From contig JAACJK010000170.1 of the NCBI GenBank assembly GCA_013368325.1, positions 248,001-312,000 on the forward strand: a stretch of 64,000 nucleotides of DNA, written 5' to 3'. The translations under genes and the position numbers were made by a program. This document shows positions 41,701-52,335 of this stretch, piece by piece. The notes below the pieces were generated by a model. That model ran no database searches. It was not told the origin of the DNA and saw only the letters and a list, made by a program, of their open reading frames with translations. Position 1 is the stretch's first letter. Every line of letters starts with the position of its first letter. This DNA comes from Ephemerocybe angulata (Eukaryota; Basidiomycota; Agaricomycetes; Agaricales; Psathyrellaceae).

Positions 41701-42226
41701 TGGATCGACTGGATCACGTCGAAAAAGCCTTCTCCACCAGTCAACCCATTCTGCCAAGGAGACTCGCAGTTCTCTTGCCGCTTCCCCGGGAAGGTGCCTG
41801 ACTGGTGGTGGAAGCAGGCTTTCGACTTGGCGGCTGACGACCCCGAAAGTAAGAAAGAGATTCTGGCAGCCACAATTCCTGACCATTGGCGCAAGTCCAT
41901 CGAAGACGAGGCGCGCTTTAGGGATAGTTTGAAGGAATGGAGGGTGTCACAAGCGGGAATATCTGGTGCAGGTGTACAGGGTAAGTTGTTGCTCGAGACT
42001 GGTTAACCAGACACATACTGAGCTTGAGAGACTAACGTATCTTCGGTCTGTTAGTCGCTCCAGGCGGGAACTATTCGGCCAGATTGGACATGGGTGCGTT
42101 CATCCTGTTATCCATTGAGCATCAACTCACGTCAATCTATGCTAAGACCTTGGGCGCCTTCGTAATATGGATGAGGAGGGTGATTCTGAAGTCTATCACA
42201 TCTCCTTTGTACCAACGTACGAGTAG
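38763..42226 (+). pseudogene. F-box protein with large C-terminal region, second copy
   Basis: Eight exons can be read: 38763-39132, 39184-39692, 39743-40324, 40381-40519, 40583-41463, 41521-41980, 42055-42093, 42147-42226, all with GT-AG borders. F-box LPPELLIHVLSYLELPSLIL at residues 7-26. Conserved blocks shared with the minus copy include KVDERNGFFLTTQIDGG, DGSKEVWRSSSI, FVYPYLIASSQTQVYIWD, REGLRVFARGTEFF and RISPDQKHLVAMLITSRLLF; these look like propeller or WD-like blades (inference). Two one-base frame breaks are visible: in exon 3 near 39850-39890 (between SKEVWRSSSIP and RVASALANGDDDE) and in exon 4 near 40460. They are either recent mutations or assembly errors; otherwise the copy is complete to its stop. 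The start at 38763 was chosen over an upstream Met because it directly precedes the F-box. Confidence 0.75.
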
Positions 42227-42409
42227 TAGCAGTTATAATTCCCTTTATTTCTTCCTGTAGCTCCATCAGAAAATGACCAGCGCTTTTGCATCGCTTTTGT
42301 CTGTGAACCCAATACTGCCCCCATTATAACCACAATTTCATACAGAGATACGGTCCATTGACGTTGTTCGAGGTCCTCCAAGTCGTCCAACACACGTCGT
42401 TGTATGACC

Positions 42410-43447
42410 CTAAGATAGTGCGATCTTCGTACGTTGTCTCCTCTCCGAGATCTTCGCCTCTGCCCTCCTCCAAAGCGCTTCCTCCGCGTCTTGGAGGTGC
42501 ATCGCATTGTTTCCTCCCCTCTGCGCGACCCAAATTGCGTCCCTTACTAACCATACGCCTTTCTCTCCTAGCTCCAGCATCGTTCTGTAATAGCCTTCAT
42601 CGACAGCCACGACAATTCTACCATCCAATGATGCCACAAGGTTCACCTCGGCTTGCTGACGAGCGATGGAGAGTACGGAAAACTTTGGGATATAGAAGAT
42701 GCATGCGATGAGTGCAGATGGGAAGTGAGGGGCCGCTAGAACGAGGTTGCGCTTTGCGCTGTCGAAGACGTAGACGTGATGCAGGCTCTCGGCGGTAGAA
42801 AGGGAGAAATGTGTGAGGGATGAAAGGAGGGAGAAGGTTTCCCAGGACAAGTCTTTCATGAAGAAGGTCCAATCTAACTCGAGGTGCGTTACATTCTGGA
42901 AAACGGCGCGCAACGTGCCTGGACTGCGAGGAGATGTGAAGGAGAGTTCAAGATCACGACGAACGAGGAGCATGAGTATGGGAAGGTGGATCCTCTTCGG
43001 TTGGAGATTCCCATCCATACCGTGACTGAATTCTGTTAGCGACCCCACGTTGACTGTGAGTCTTACGACGCTGGTGCACGCAGATACGATGTCGCAGGCC
43101 TCCGGAAAAGACGCCTGTTTTCTGTCGAAGTGCAGGCCTTTGACCACTGTCTGGAAGAATCGGGGTGGCTTCGATGGGTGATTGAGCTGAGTACGATGTA
43201 GTTTCAGCATTTTGTACCCGGAAGTCACGACGATGTCTTCGTATAGTATCCGCTCGACCCTAGCCATCGATTTAATCAGCAACAATCCGAATCCATTACA
43301 TTCACCCTGCAAGGGTTATGCTTACCATCCTTGCACCTTCTTAGATACGAGCGCGCACGCCCAATTCAGCTCACCGCCGTCGTGGGCGGCGACCTCGAGT
43401 ATCTCGCGAAGGATGTCCTCTGGGAAGTCGTGGAATCGATTTACCAT
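42410..43447 (-). CDS. F-box-like protein, copy A
   Basis: Two exons, 43447-43326 and 43259-42410 (66-bp intron); 323 residues. The N-terminus FPEDILREILEVAAHDGG followed by LNWACALVSKKVQGWV is a divergent F-box. The remainder is leucine-rich and ends in a block shared with the gene at 50466 (RIVVAVDEGYY...VRDAIW...LWRRAEAKISERRQR), so the two are paralogues. Expected role: substrate receptor of an SCF ligase, inferred only from the F-box-like N-terminus. It is convergent with the damaged F-box gene ending at 42226. Confidence 0.72.
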
Positions 43448-43696
43448 GCTCGAACGGTCGTTCCTCTGCGACTTTGGGCTCAGGGAGGCGTATCAAGTAA
43501 GTAGTTCGGCGTAAGGAGAGGCGATCCGGGAAGAGGTGGTAGTAGTTTCAGACTGGGATACAGCAGCTATGCTTATCGGCTGCACCTCTTCGGAAGGTCA
43601 CGCGTAGTGGCGTAGATGTTACCCACCCTTTAGAATCACAAATTAGTAGAAATCAGGTGGCATTCATCTTAACCTAGGCGCTAAACTTCATGACGT

Positions 43697-44198
43697 GTCT
43701 CCGCGCCAAGGTCGACAGCGGCCAAGGCTGCGCAGAAGTTCGAGAAGGCAACGAAGAAGGCAGAGGGTGTCATCTCTACGGCAGATATCTCTGAATGTGA
43801 AAGGCAGGTCGACAAAGCATGAAGAAGGGAGCTTCGCCAGGAAAGAGCGCGAAAAAAAGGAGGTCAAACTTGTCGTCGCACGAGGCGAGACCAAGGCTGT
43901 GAAGGGACGACCGAAGGGTGTCATGGGGCGCTGTACAATGGTTGATTCGAGGGTGGAGAAAAAGGTTCGCACTACCCAGCATGGTCATGCACCTTTCGAT
44001 TTACTAACGACATGGACAGTTGAGAGCGAAGAAACGAAAAGAAAAGGCCACAAACGCGCAGGAACTAAGAGCCCACTCTGGTTCCAGTGACTCCTATCCT
44101 GCTTTGGACCTACTCAGATACCCCTACTCTTCACCCTCCTGGCTCAGCACAAATCCTCTCTCTCCCAAAGCCTCCACAAGTGCCACCACGACCGGCTG
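43697..44198 (+). pseudogene. SPB1: Fragment of SPB1 (Spb1 C-terminal domain)
   Basis: Only the C-terminal part of the pre-rRNA 2'-O-methyltransferase Spb1 is present. Recognisable blocks: AAKAAQKFEKATKKAE, then EKKEVKLVVARGETK, GRPKGVMGRCTMVDSRVEKK and, after a 56-bp intron with a TACTAAC branch site, LRAKKRKEKA. These follow the order of the family's Spb1_C domain. A frame break near 43815 (TGA) separates the first block from the rest. The FtsJ methyltransferase domain and middle are absent upstream, so this is a transferred or duplicated gene piece. Retention of the intron shows DNA-level copying, not a retrocopy. Its end overlaps the 3' end of the next minus-strand gene. Confidence 0.72.
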
Positions 44199-45022
44199 AG
44201 AATGGCCCCAGAACTCCTTCCAGTCTTCCACGGCGCCCTCGTTGTTCGTCAAGTGGGCGTCTCCCATATCCTTCAGGGCCTGGAAGGCCTCAAAGATCTT
44301 TTTGTTCTCTGCACCAGCTCGCAGGGGAGAGGTGGGCGGGATGGAGTCGTGTTGGTTGAGGACTGCTTTCACGAGCTTGGCCGTTGCGATGCGAGCGCGA
44401 GCCATCTCGGACGTTGGTGGTACGCTGGCTACAGCAAACGCCTGGATGCACGAGGTCGTTAGTCGGAGAAAATGTGCGTATAGAATCAAAGCACGTACAG
44501 AGAGATATTGTGCATGTGCGTCAGCGACACTTTGCTCGTCTGCTCCAGCCGCACTCTCGATCGGGCGGCTCAGATACAACAGCAGCTGGTACACCAGTCC
44601 ATGCGCGATAGCGAGACGGACTTTCTCGTCTGAGGTCGTGTTGGTGAGCCAGGGTCCATTTGAAACTTCTTCGAGAACTTCAATCCATGGTGGTCTTTCG
44701 TTGGGAGGTCGTGACGAGGACGAGTCCTCGGCGTTCGTCGCGTAGGTTCGCTGAGCACGACCGGCTGTCATGGCTGCCGAGACAGGCTTCGAGAAGGCTC
44801 TCATCGACGACTGAGAGTGGGTTTTATTAGTATAAGATAGATATATAGACTTTGAGTTCGACTAAAACGCACTGCACTGGAAAACCCAGCCGCAATCCTA
44901 GACGTGCTGGCATATCGCACTGCGCTAGCCTGCAACCCATATTGCAAGCCAGAACGCGCTTTCAAAGACCTTGTGAGGCTCCTGCAAGCCTTTGTCGGTG
45001 CGGTTAAGCGCGAAGAAAACAT
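44124..45022 (-). CDS. Probable mitochondrial protein, unknown function
   Basis: Three exons: 45022-44873, 44810-44499 and 44441-44124; 259 residues. Introns are 62 and 57 bp with good branch sites; the second is a multiple of three and lacks a stop, so unspliced RNA would also be open. The first exon is a classic mitochondrial presequence: 50 residues rich in Arg, Ser and Ala and no acidic residue (MFSSRLTAPTKACRSLTRSL...). The second exon starts with another presequence-like stretch ending QRTYATN. The mature part is mostly helical. No family is recognised. The exon 1 ATG was chosen because it joins in frame and gives the targeting signal. Confidence 0.65.
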
Positions 45023-46270
45023 TTGTCTGTTGTGGGATGAAGGTAGAGACCAAGTTTCAGAATCGCGCCACGGTGTGGAACCGGGAGACCAACAGTGTGG
45101 TCCGTGCGTTTGATCGCCGGTCACTGCCACGACGGGCGCTTGTCAGTGGTTTAACCGGGACGGTCTACCCAAAGTCTACTATGACAAGGTAGGCGAATCA
45201 TGAGCGTGACCAGGAGAAATTAATCTCTGGGAACGGGGAGCCCGAAGAATCAGAACTGACCGAGGACGAATGCCAAATTCTCCGCAACGAGAAAGCCCCA
45301 GGCTGGCCGCTGGAATGAGAATAAGGTCCTCCAATAGGAGGGGTATAACTGAGAGACGCCGACCCAAGATATTGGGGGATGAGTGCATGGAAGAGAGTGG
45401 GGAAAGTCATCATCTGGAAAGTCAGGTTTGAAGGCGGGATGCTCTCAGCAAGTTTTCAGAGCGATCCAGGGAAATGACGAGCTCAAGGCTGTCAATGGGT
45501 TATTGTTTCGTGGGTTGTTGGGCGGCTTAGGCCGGGGCGCAGACAGGAGGAGCCTGGCAGTAAGTTGGGCTCGAGGTCTTGTCGGGATCCGACGATCACG
45601 GGCGAGCGCTAAAGTGCTACTGCTGGCGCCTAAACTCAGACTGATATCATGTGACCGCATCAGCCAAAAGCCAGAGTGTTCAGGAGGCTACGCGGAGGAG
45701 ACACGAATCTCTGGAGATTTCCAGAAGCACCGGTGGGTGGGTGGGTGACGAAAATCTGGAACAGGCGAATAATGAGGACGTATATATGTCGCGAGCACAG
45801 TATGCGTTACTATCTAGCGCGGGCTTGAATGCCTCTAGTTCCTCTCCAACTCGCGCAACATCTGGACTGTCACCGCCTTATTCGAAGTTCTATACATCCT
45901 TTATTCCGTGATACCCTGGCGATACGCGCAGGTACGGAGCAACGCGTGGGACGATTGGTCGCGGCGTAAACAAGGCCAAGCACTGGTATCAAAGACTCGG
46001 AGAGACACGCTATCCTTAGCTTGTCCTACGGCGAGCAGTCGCAACCGCTGCGCTCTGCTCCTTAGCCTGCCAAAGTTCAAGAGCCTTGGCAACATTCAGT
46101 GTATATCAGTCCCAATTCGCGGGATATGAAAGGACCTCCGACCAGCTCAGTTTAAAGCGAGTATTAAACCGGTTATCGAGCACAAAAGCTACTACTCGAG
46201 CTCGAGCAATACACACCAATATCTCCCAGAAATCAATTAATAAGTAAGCCAGCATTCGACACATCCTACT
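45023..46270. other. Intergenic, no convincing gene
   Basis: About 1.25 kb. One short protein-like stretch (about 45189-45325, including EESELTEDECQILRNEKAPG) could be the end of a lost gene, but nothing upstream connects to it. Other open frames here have no family signature. Confidence 0.4.
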
Positions 46271-46792
46271 TTACAACTTTAACCCTCCCGACTGCACTGC
46301 TCTTGCTGCTATGCTTTCGATAATTGTCTTATGCGCATCTCGCATTATAGGATAGGTGAAGTTGATGAGGAAGATTGAAGCCTTCGCTTCGGGTAAGTGT
46401 TCGCCCCCGAGGTATGCTAGGATACTGGTACTCACCTTCATGGTCGTTGATTCCTTCAACAGAGACTCCCCCTCACTCCTTTCCTCCACAACGTAGTCCG
46501 TCTGCATCCTTATCCCAAGCGAAGCCCGCACGGTACAGCTCACACCCTCCGCAGTGGGTAAGAATCGTACGCGGATTCTGGTTGACGTTTCTATCGACCC
46601 GATAATGTGTACATGCTCTGTTATGACGTGCCAGTATGGTTCGGTTGTTGCGGTGTCTGGGTGGATTGAGAGAAACACTGGGCTTTGGCTGGCTAGGCTT
46701 GGAGGGTCTTGGAGGAATGCGATAATTTGTTGGACGGGGGCCTGAATGTGACTCTCGTATATGAAATTGCGGGAGGTTGTCAAAATGGCCAT
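46271..46792 (-). CDS. SRPBCC/START-like small protein
   Basis: Two exons, 46792-46436 and 46381-46271, with a 54-bp in-frame intron (GTGAGT...AG); 155 residues after splicing. The order of elements, starting with FIYESHIQAPVQQIIAFLQDP, then several strands and a long C-terminal helix (IMRDAHKTIIESIAARAV), fits a small SRPBCC (START-like) ligand-binding fold, perhaps the fungal DUF7053 group. No catalytic residues can be named. If the intron were not removed the protein would be 173 residues. Confidence 0.5.
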   Translation of the reverse strand: MAILTTSRNFIYESHIQAPVQQIIAFLQDPPSLASQSPVFLSIHPDTATTEPYWHVITEHVHIIGSIETSTRIRVRFLPTAEGVSCTVRASLGIRMQTDYVVEERSEGESLLKESTTMKVSTSILAYLGGEHLPEAKASIFLINFTYPIMRDAHKTIIESIAARAVQSGGLKL

Positions 46793-47566
46793 GGCTGGAG
46801 TTGGGAAGCATTATGGGACTGGGATAATAGTATACTTATAGCCTGACTTTGAGCATGCGAATCAATCGGGGAAGCTAGCTATATTGATTGCAGCTTAGCA
46901 GGCAACTGTATGGGGCCAAGACGCCCTTACAAGTGAGCTAGTTCTTGAGGCTCTATTAATGCTGCTATCAGTCCTTTGTACGTTTCATCACTCCGATAAG
47001 CAGGTAAGTCCAACTTATCGCTTTATGGCATATTGGGTGCCATCCGAGTACCCGAAATGGCTCGGTGTGCAGAAGGTATCTATAGGAGGCCTAGTTCGTT
47101 GAGTGGTTGAGCCGGAGTATGGTGTATCATTCACCTGAACTGCATACCCGCTTCCTATACAGGCTCTGCAGCCCTGACGTACGCCTCGTTCTCCTACTAG
47201 GAGAACGAGGCGTACCTCGATGAGTTGCAAGAGTTCTTCGGGTTCTAAGGCTCGTTTCCGTGGATGTTTCCAAAAGTGCATCATTCTTAAGTTTAACTGC
47301 AGGGGCACATCTTCTCGAGTTAGTTACATTTCGCATGAGTCCAGAGCAAATTAAAACTTGCAATTGGGCCGAAATTTATATGTACGCATGTCCGGATGAT
47401 TCGGACATCTATTCCAGGCTGATCGCCACAGATTGGGGTTATTTCGGTAAAGCCTCCGCAGCAACTTTCCTTCCTGAACCACATCACTTCAGCCTCTTGC
47501 GCAGTTATTTATACCCCAATATTTCACTGGAACGTCTGTTTCGACAACGTGCATACAGTTCTCGGT
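46793..47566. other. Intergenic region with strong palindrome
   Basis: No convincing gene; an open plus frame at 47260-47598 shows no family features. Contains the 37-bp hairpin at 47179-47215. Confidence 0.45.
47179..47215. repeat. Perfect 17-bp inverted repeat with 3-nt loop
   Basis: GTACGCCTCGTTCTCCT, loop ACT, then the exact reverse complement AGGAGAACGAGGCGTAC. A T-run does not follow, so it is not an obvious Pol III terminator. It may be a fold-back product of repair. Confidence 0.85.
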
Positions 47567-50106
47567 ATGGAAGCGATATCCAACACCCCTTTTTCTAACG
47601 GAGGAACACCATCGGCAATCCCAAGGTCGCACACCAAGGAAGACTGCTCACGGCTGCTTGAAGATCTGGACAGGTACCTGCTTGAGATTACAGGATGGAA
47701 CAAACGAACGCGTGGATTCGGGACGAAAAGAAGAATCCTGGTCCAAAAATCCGTGCGGCATTCTCGTCGTTCTTCCAAACATCTGAATCCCGCCTGACGC
47801 GACGTGTTGTTTAGGAAAACGTAAAGCGATTCTCAGAGCCTTTGGGCGGATGGAAACAATTCAGATACACCACCCGCGTGCACCACTGGATGGAAAAGTT
47901 GGCACGGTACCCTCATTGGTCCATCGCCGAGAACGACTCGAACCTACTGGAAGGTGTACCATTCGACGACAATCAGCTCATCTATGACCAAGACCACATA
48001 TCTGAGGAGAATAAAGGCGCGTATCCGCCCGATCCTGCCTGGGATTATATCGACCGTGTCCACGAGGCTCTTCAAGCCGAGCATTGGGCGCAGGAGGGGG
48101 TGCTGGCCAACGAATCGGGGCGGAATACCTCTTCTCTTGTTGAGGACCGTGCACCCGGGGCCAATGAAGCGGGGGGTAGCCAGTTGGGCAACAGGAAGAG
48201 GAAGGCGCAGTCACCTGTTCATGGGGATTGGCAGGTTGACGACCTGGGGGTCAAGCGTCGGAGAGGAGGAGCACTGGCGTTAGTTTTGGGCGAGGGCAAT
48301 GCGGAGACGCAAGGACTGGGCAATGGCGAACCAGAAACCAACCACATCATCAGCAAACGGAGGAAGGCGACTTCATTCGACCCGGTGGACTATACATGGG
48401 GGTTGATCCACATCGGCGAGAGGAAGGGCAAAGGGAAGGAATCTTTGGGGACTTCTGCAGCCAACACACCGAGCTCCAAGCGCGCCGTACGTGCAGAGCC
48501 GGTTCGGCGCAGTCCCCGCCTTAGGACAGCTGTCGAGCCAGTCGAGAGCACGGTTTCGGAGACTCCAGACCTTCGCCAGCGAATGGCTTCGGAGACGCCG
48601 GCTCCAGACCCGGACCCAAATGTTCGTCCCAGCTCGCGGGCAACGAAGGCCGCTGTTCCCAAACCCAACGCCAAGTCAGAAACAACGACGAGACGGAAAA
48701 ACAGAGTGAAGGTCGACAAGAAGATCGCTGCGTCGGTATCAAGTCGGAGGCGAACAGAAATCCGTCGTAAGGCCGCGGACATGGCGAAGAGACGGGAGGA
48801 GAACAACCGCCTCGTCCAACAGCGGGACGATCTCGCGGCGCAAGTGGAGAAGACACAACACGACCATAAGCGCCTCAGCGACAAGTACGACGCCCTCGCA
48901 GCCTCCATGGCCCAGATGGAGGCGCGGCTGGAAGCCAGGATCGACCAGCGGGAGGCCGAGGTTGAGAATACCGCCAAGGCAGCAGCAGAGGAGAATGCCC
49001 GTAATATGACGCGACTCAGGGGTGACCTGGAAGCCTCCACGGCCACGGCACAGAAGGAGGTGGAACAGATGCAAAAGCTCTTAGACGTGACGGAAAGTAG
49101 GGTGAAAGTGGCGTGGGCGAGGACTGCCAAGCAGCAGCAGGATTTTGAAAGCTGGACTAACAAGAAAGTGTTGGAACTACACGCCCTCGACTGTGACCGC
49201 AAAGGAGAATCGAGCCAACTCTTGAAACGGATGGAAGCGATGGACGGAGAGGTGGATCGGACAGGGAAGATGGTAGAGGCGCAAGGCTTAACGTTGCAGA
49301 CGGAACGAAAGGAGCAGGCAAAGTGTATGACTGATATTCGAAAGGAGTACGAAATCCGCTTCGCCCAAATGCAAGACAAGATTTCGGTAGAAGTGGACGA
49401 TTTGAAGGAGTGGAAAAGCGAGGTGGAAGAGAAGTTTCGTACGTTGAGCCGGAGTATGGAGGATGAGGTGGACCCGGCGCTATCTGGGCTGCAGAAGGAG
49501 ATGGATCGTGCTGTTGAACATCGCGAACAACTCGAAATGAAGCTCTCCGAATATCGCAGCCGATTCGAAAGTGCCGAAAAGGATATAGGGGATGCTATGG
49601 GGAAGATACAATCAAGGGTATCGATTGCAGAGAAGGGCCTGGTCCATATCAAGACGCAGTCCGTCGAGTTATACGAGGAGCTTTCGAACCTTGACATTCC
49701 ATCACCACAGGACCAATCTCCGCTTTTAAAGGACGTTTTCGATATGACAAAGAAGGTTTTAGCTCGGGGTGAAGATGTGGAAGCGAGGCTTCGCACCTAC
49801 GAGGAGAAGGCGCAGCGGAAACTCGAAGCGATGGGAGAGAAGTTGTCGGAATTGGCACACGCTCAGAAGGCTGCGTCGCATGTTTATGAGCGTCTCCTTG
49901 TGCATGCCATATTACCCCACGGTCGAAGCGATACCCTCTCGGGAGAGGAGCCGCCCTCCGAGGAGCTGCGTGGCGCTGACCCGGGGCCGTCGCACACCCC
50001 AAGACTCAATCGACAGCTTCATCGCTCAGATAGCAGTGCCGACCCTTCTTCAAGTTGTTCCCGCCCCCTTTCAGAAACGCAGCTATCCTCTGCCAGCCTG
50101 GACTAA
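47567..50106 (+). CDS. Long coiled-coil protein, copy A
   Basis: Two exons, 47567-47752 and 47815-50106; 825 residues. The N-terminal module (KEDCSRLLEDLDRYLLEI, GWNKRTRGF, then LGGWKQFRYTTRVHHWMEKL and IAENDSNLLEGVPFD) is shared with the gene at 52336. A basic, disordered middle (about 170-360; RKRKAQSP, KRRRGGAL) could hold nuclear signals. From about 365 to 730 the protein is almost continuous heptad coiled coil (RRKAADMAKRREENNRLV..., QKEVEQMQKLLDVTESR). It ends RPLSETQLSSASLD, again as in the paralogue. No motor or known cargo domain is visible; a structural or scaffolding role is a guess. The 62-bp intron uses a GTGCGG donor that keeps the alignment with the paralogue unbroken. Confidence 0.72.
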
Positions 50107-50465
50107 ACTATTTATATGTGACCCTTCGAACCATCTATCCCCTATCTTGTCCTCTATCCTCTCGCTTCAGCTAATCAAAATACCTTATCTCACTCACCCA
50201 AAGATGAGACGCGATTAAGTACCAGGCTTCTCCAGGCTTTACGTGTTTCGAACTATCCGCTGAATTGTCTATGGTCCCTACAGATAGCTTTCCTCAGAGT
50301 CCACTGTAGGCAAGCAGATGACCTTATCCAACATGGCCATCCTCTGGCGTTTAACTATAAAATGGCGGATCCTTACTATTCAACGAATTGCACTGTTTGG
50401 ACGGCAGTAAGGAATATTCACTCCCGTACATGACGCTCGGGCGCTGAGATCTGTAACGGAGTCTC
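50107..50465. other. Convergent 3' intergenic region
   Basis: About 360 bp between the stop codons of the coiled-coil gene and the F-box-like gene. No gene or repeat is seen. Confidence 0.4.
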
Positions 50466-51518
50466 TTATTGCGGAATGGTACTGGACGACCCGATGGCTA
50501 ATCCCTCCCCCGCCTGCCTCAACCTCTCCTTCCTCCGCCTCCTTATCAAAGCATCCGCCCTCGCCCAATAGTCATCATCTGCACGCCGCCTTCCGAACAT
50601 TGGAACTCTCCAGATGACATCACGCACCACCCGCTTCCCATCCTCCCCGGTTGCCAGCTCTTCCAAGTACGAATCCTTGTTGATTGCCAAAACGACTCTG
50701 TCGTTCTTCTCTCTGGTGATCATTTGAATGATCTGTCGGCGGGCGTTCGATATCCACCTGGCAAACGAAATATCGATAATAAAAGCGAGGAGAGATGGTG
50801 GGAAGTGCTGCAACGCCTCCGCAGATAGCTTTGCAAATAGGGCTAGGCCTGTCTCAGCAGCGACCGTGCCAGTGAAGACAATGACGGACATGTGGGTGAG
50901 ACTCTGCAGCCCGGCGAGCGAGGCCCACTCCCAAGCACGAGTTCCACGCCTTCCAAAAAGCAAAAACTCGAAGTGTGTTAGGTTGGCGAACATTGGAGTC
51001 TCAGTTGAGCGGAAATGGCGACGGGTTGGGCTGAGGAGCGTGCCATCCAGTGGGAGGAATAACTTCTTTGGGCGCAGGACGTCCCAGACGGGGTGCACCC
51101 CAACCCTGGTATCATCCCTTTCTCCCTCTTGAGACCATTGGGTGATCATTATGGAGGATGCGGCCGAGGAGACAGAGAGGATCTCAAGCACGAAGTCCCA
51201 GTTTACGCAGTGCCCAAAATGGAGTGTTTGGACGCCACGCCAGGCGTGCTGAACTCGCTGGAAGTCATATTCTGGTCGCGGGTGGGTGATTTTAAGTAAG
51301 GGTTCGAGGGTTCGGTGGAGAAGGAATAGTATCTGGTCATCGTGTACGAAGACGTGGCGGTAGAGTCGAGGAGCTACCCAGGAATGTACGGCTTTCGAGA
51401 CACGCGCGCACCCCCAGTTCGGTTCGTGCTCGTCTTCCGCGGCTGCTTCGAAGATAGAGCGTATGAGGTCGACGGGGAGGTCCTTGAAGCAGAACTTGTT
51501 GTCACTAAGAGTCGCCAT
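50466..51518 (-). CDS. F-box-like protein, copy B
   Basis: Single exon of 350 codons from the ATG at 51518; the frame continues upstream to 51608, but the 30 extra codons are low complexity and the F-box lies just after the chosen start. N-terminus FKDLPVDLIRSIFEAAAEDE, then PNWGCARVSKAVHSWVAPRLYRHV, a divergent F-box as in copy A. The C-terminal block (RVVLAINKDSYLEEL, VRDVIWRVPMFGRRRADDDYWARADALIRRR) matches copy A. The intron that copy A carries after its F-box is absent, so one copy gained or lost it. Confidence 0.72.
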   Translation of the reverse strand: MATLSDNKFCFKDLPVDLIRSIFEAAAEDEHEPNWGCARVSKAVHSWVAPRLYRHVFVHDDQILFLLHRTLEPLLKITHPRPEYDFQRVQHAWRGVQTLHFGHCVNWDFVLEILSVSSAASSIMITQWSQEGERDDTRVGVHPVWDVLRPKKLFLPLDGTLLSPTRRHFRSTETPMFANLTHFEFLLFGRRGTRAWEWASLAGLQSLTHMSVIVFTGTVAAETGLALFAKLSAEALQHFPPSLLAFIIDISFARWISNARRQIIQMITREKNDRVVLAINKDSYLEELATGEDGKRVVRDVIWRVPMFGRRRADDDYWARADALIRRRRKERLRQAGEGLAIGSSSTIPQ

Positions 51519-52335
51519 GGTGGTGAGTCGAGAGTTCAAGGACGGAATCGTTTTGGAATCGTTCGAGTTGGGATCGAAGCTGTTACATAAAGTGTTACCA
51601 CGCTCCACGGGCGCTAATTAGGCCATGACACGTGTCTTCCTCTCTTGTCCTTGACGCCATCGTCCAGCTCTGTTGCTAACCTTTGTGCATCGTAGCATAG
51701 AGTCTCATAGCAGCCACCATGCCTCTGACCTCCAGGATCTCCCAGGATGTAGCGCGCTTGATCTTCGAAGCCGCCGTCGAAGATCCCCAAGAAGCGAATT
51801 GAGCCTGTGCACAGGTGTCTAATTGTTCTATCGCAGAATAGTCACGAAGGATAGTGTAGTACTAATTTTATTGCACCCCACCATCCTCTCTACCCTATCG
51901 TGATCCACCCTCCAATCTGTGTAAGAAGGCCAGCTAATTCTTCAGGAATCACGTCCGATCACTCGACATAGTAAAAGTAAACCGTTGAATGCGCAGTGTA
52001 AGCTGCTGGGCCTGCATTGTAGTAGAAATCGAAGCATAATTACAAACGATAGAAACAGCAGATGACCTCAATCTCAATTCTAATTTTCTATCTTCCTAGG
52101 AGGTCAAATTCTGTAATCTCTGGTCAGAAGGCTTGACTTGCAAATGACCGTGGGCACCAAATGATCGCTGTTTTTCTGTCAATCAAGGAGGATCGACTGC
52201 TTCAGCTCGCCCACCACCATCTCTGGACCATATCGGCGTAAAGCTCACGACCACGACCACGACCACGACCATAATACTTAACCTACCTGACTTGGACTTG
52301 GAACGGGCTAAAGGCTCCCAGGTCGACGACTCGAT
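51519..52335. other. Intergenic region with F-box relic and CCACGA repeat
   Basis: Holds the broken F-box start at 51719-51826 and, near 52241-52272, a short CCACGA hexamer microsatellite just upstream of the second coiled-coil gene. The rest shows no gene. Confidence 0.5.
51719..51826 (+). pseudogene. Broken N-terminus of a third F-box-like gene
   Basis: Opposite in strand to copy B. Starts with ATG and reads ISQDVARLIFEAAVEDPQEAN, then TGA (51800-51802), then ACAQVSN. Copies A and B have Trp at the stop position (NWACALVS, NWGCARVS), so a TGG codon has changed to TGA. Homology ends soon after. This is the relic of a third copy placed head to head with copy B. Confidence 0.72.

Noticed and set aside
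48390..49796. 468-codon Ser-rich minus-strand frame
   Set aside because: It is the antisense shadow of the coiled-coil gene, which has conserved paralogue blocks on the plus strand.
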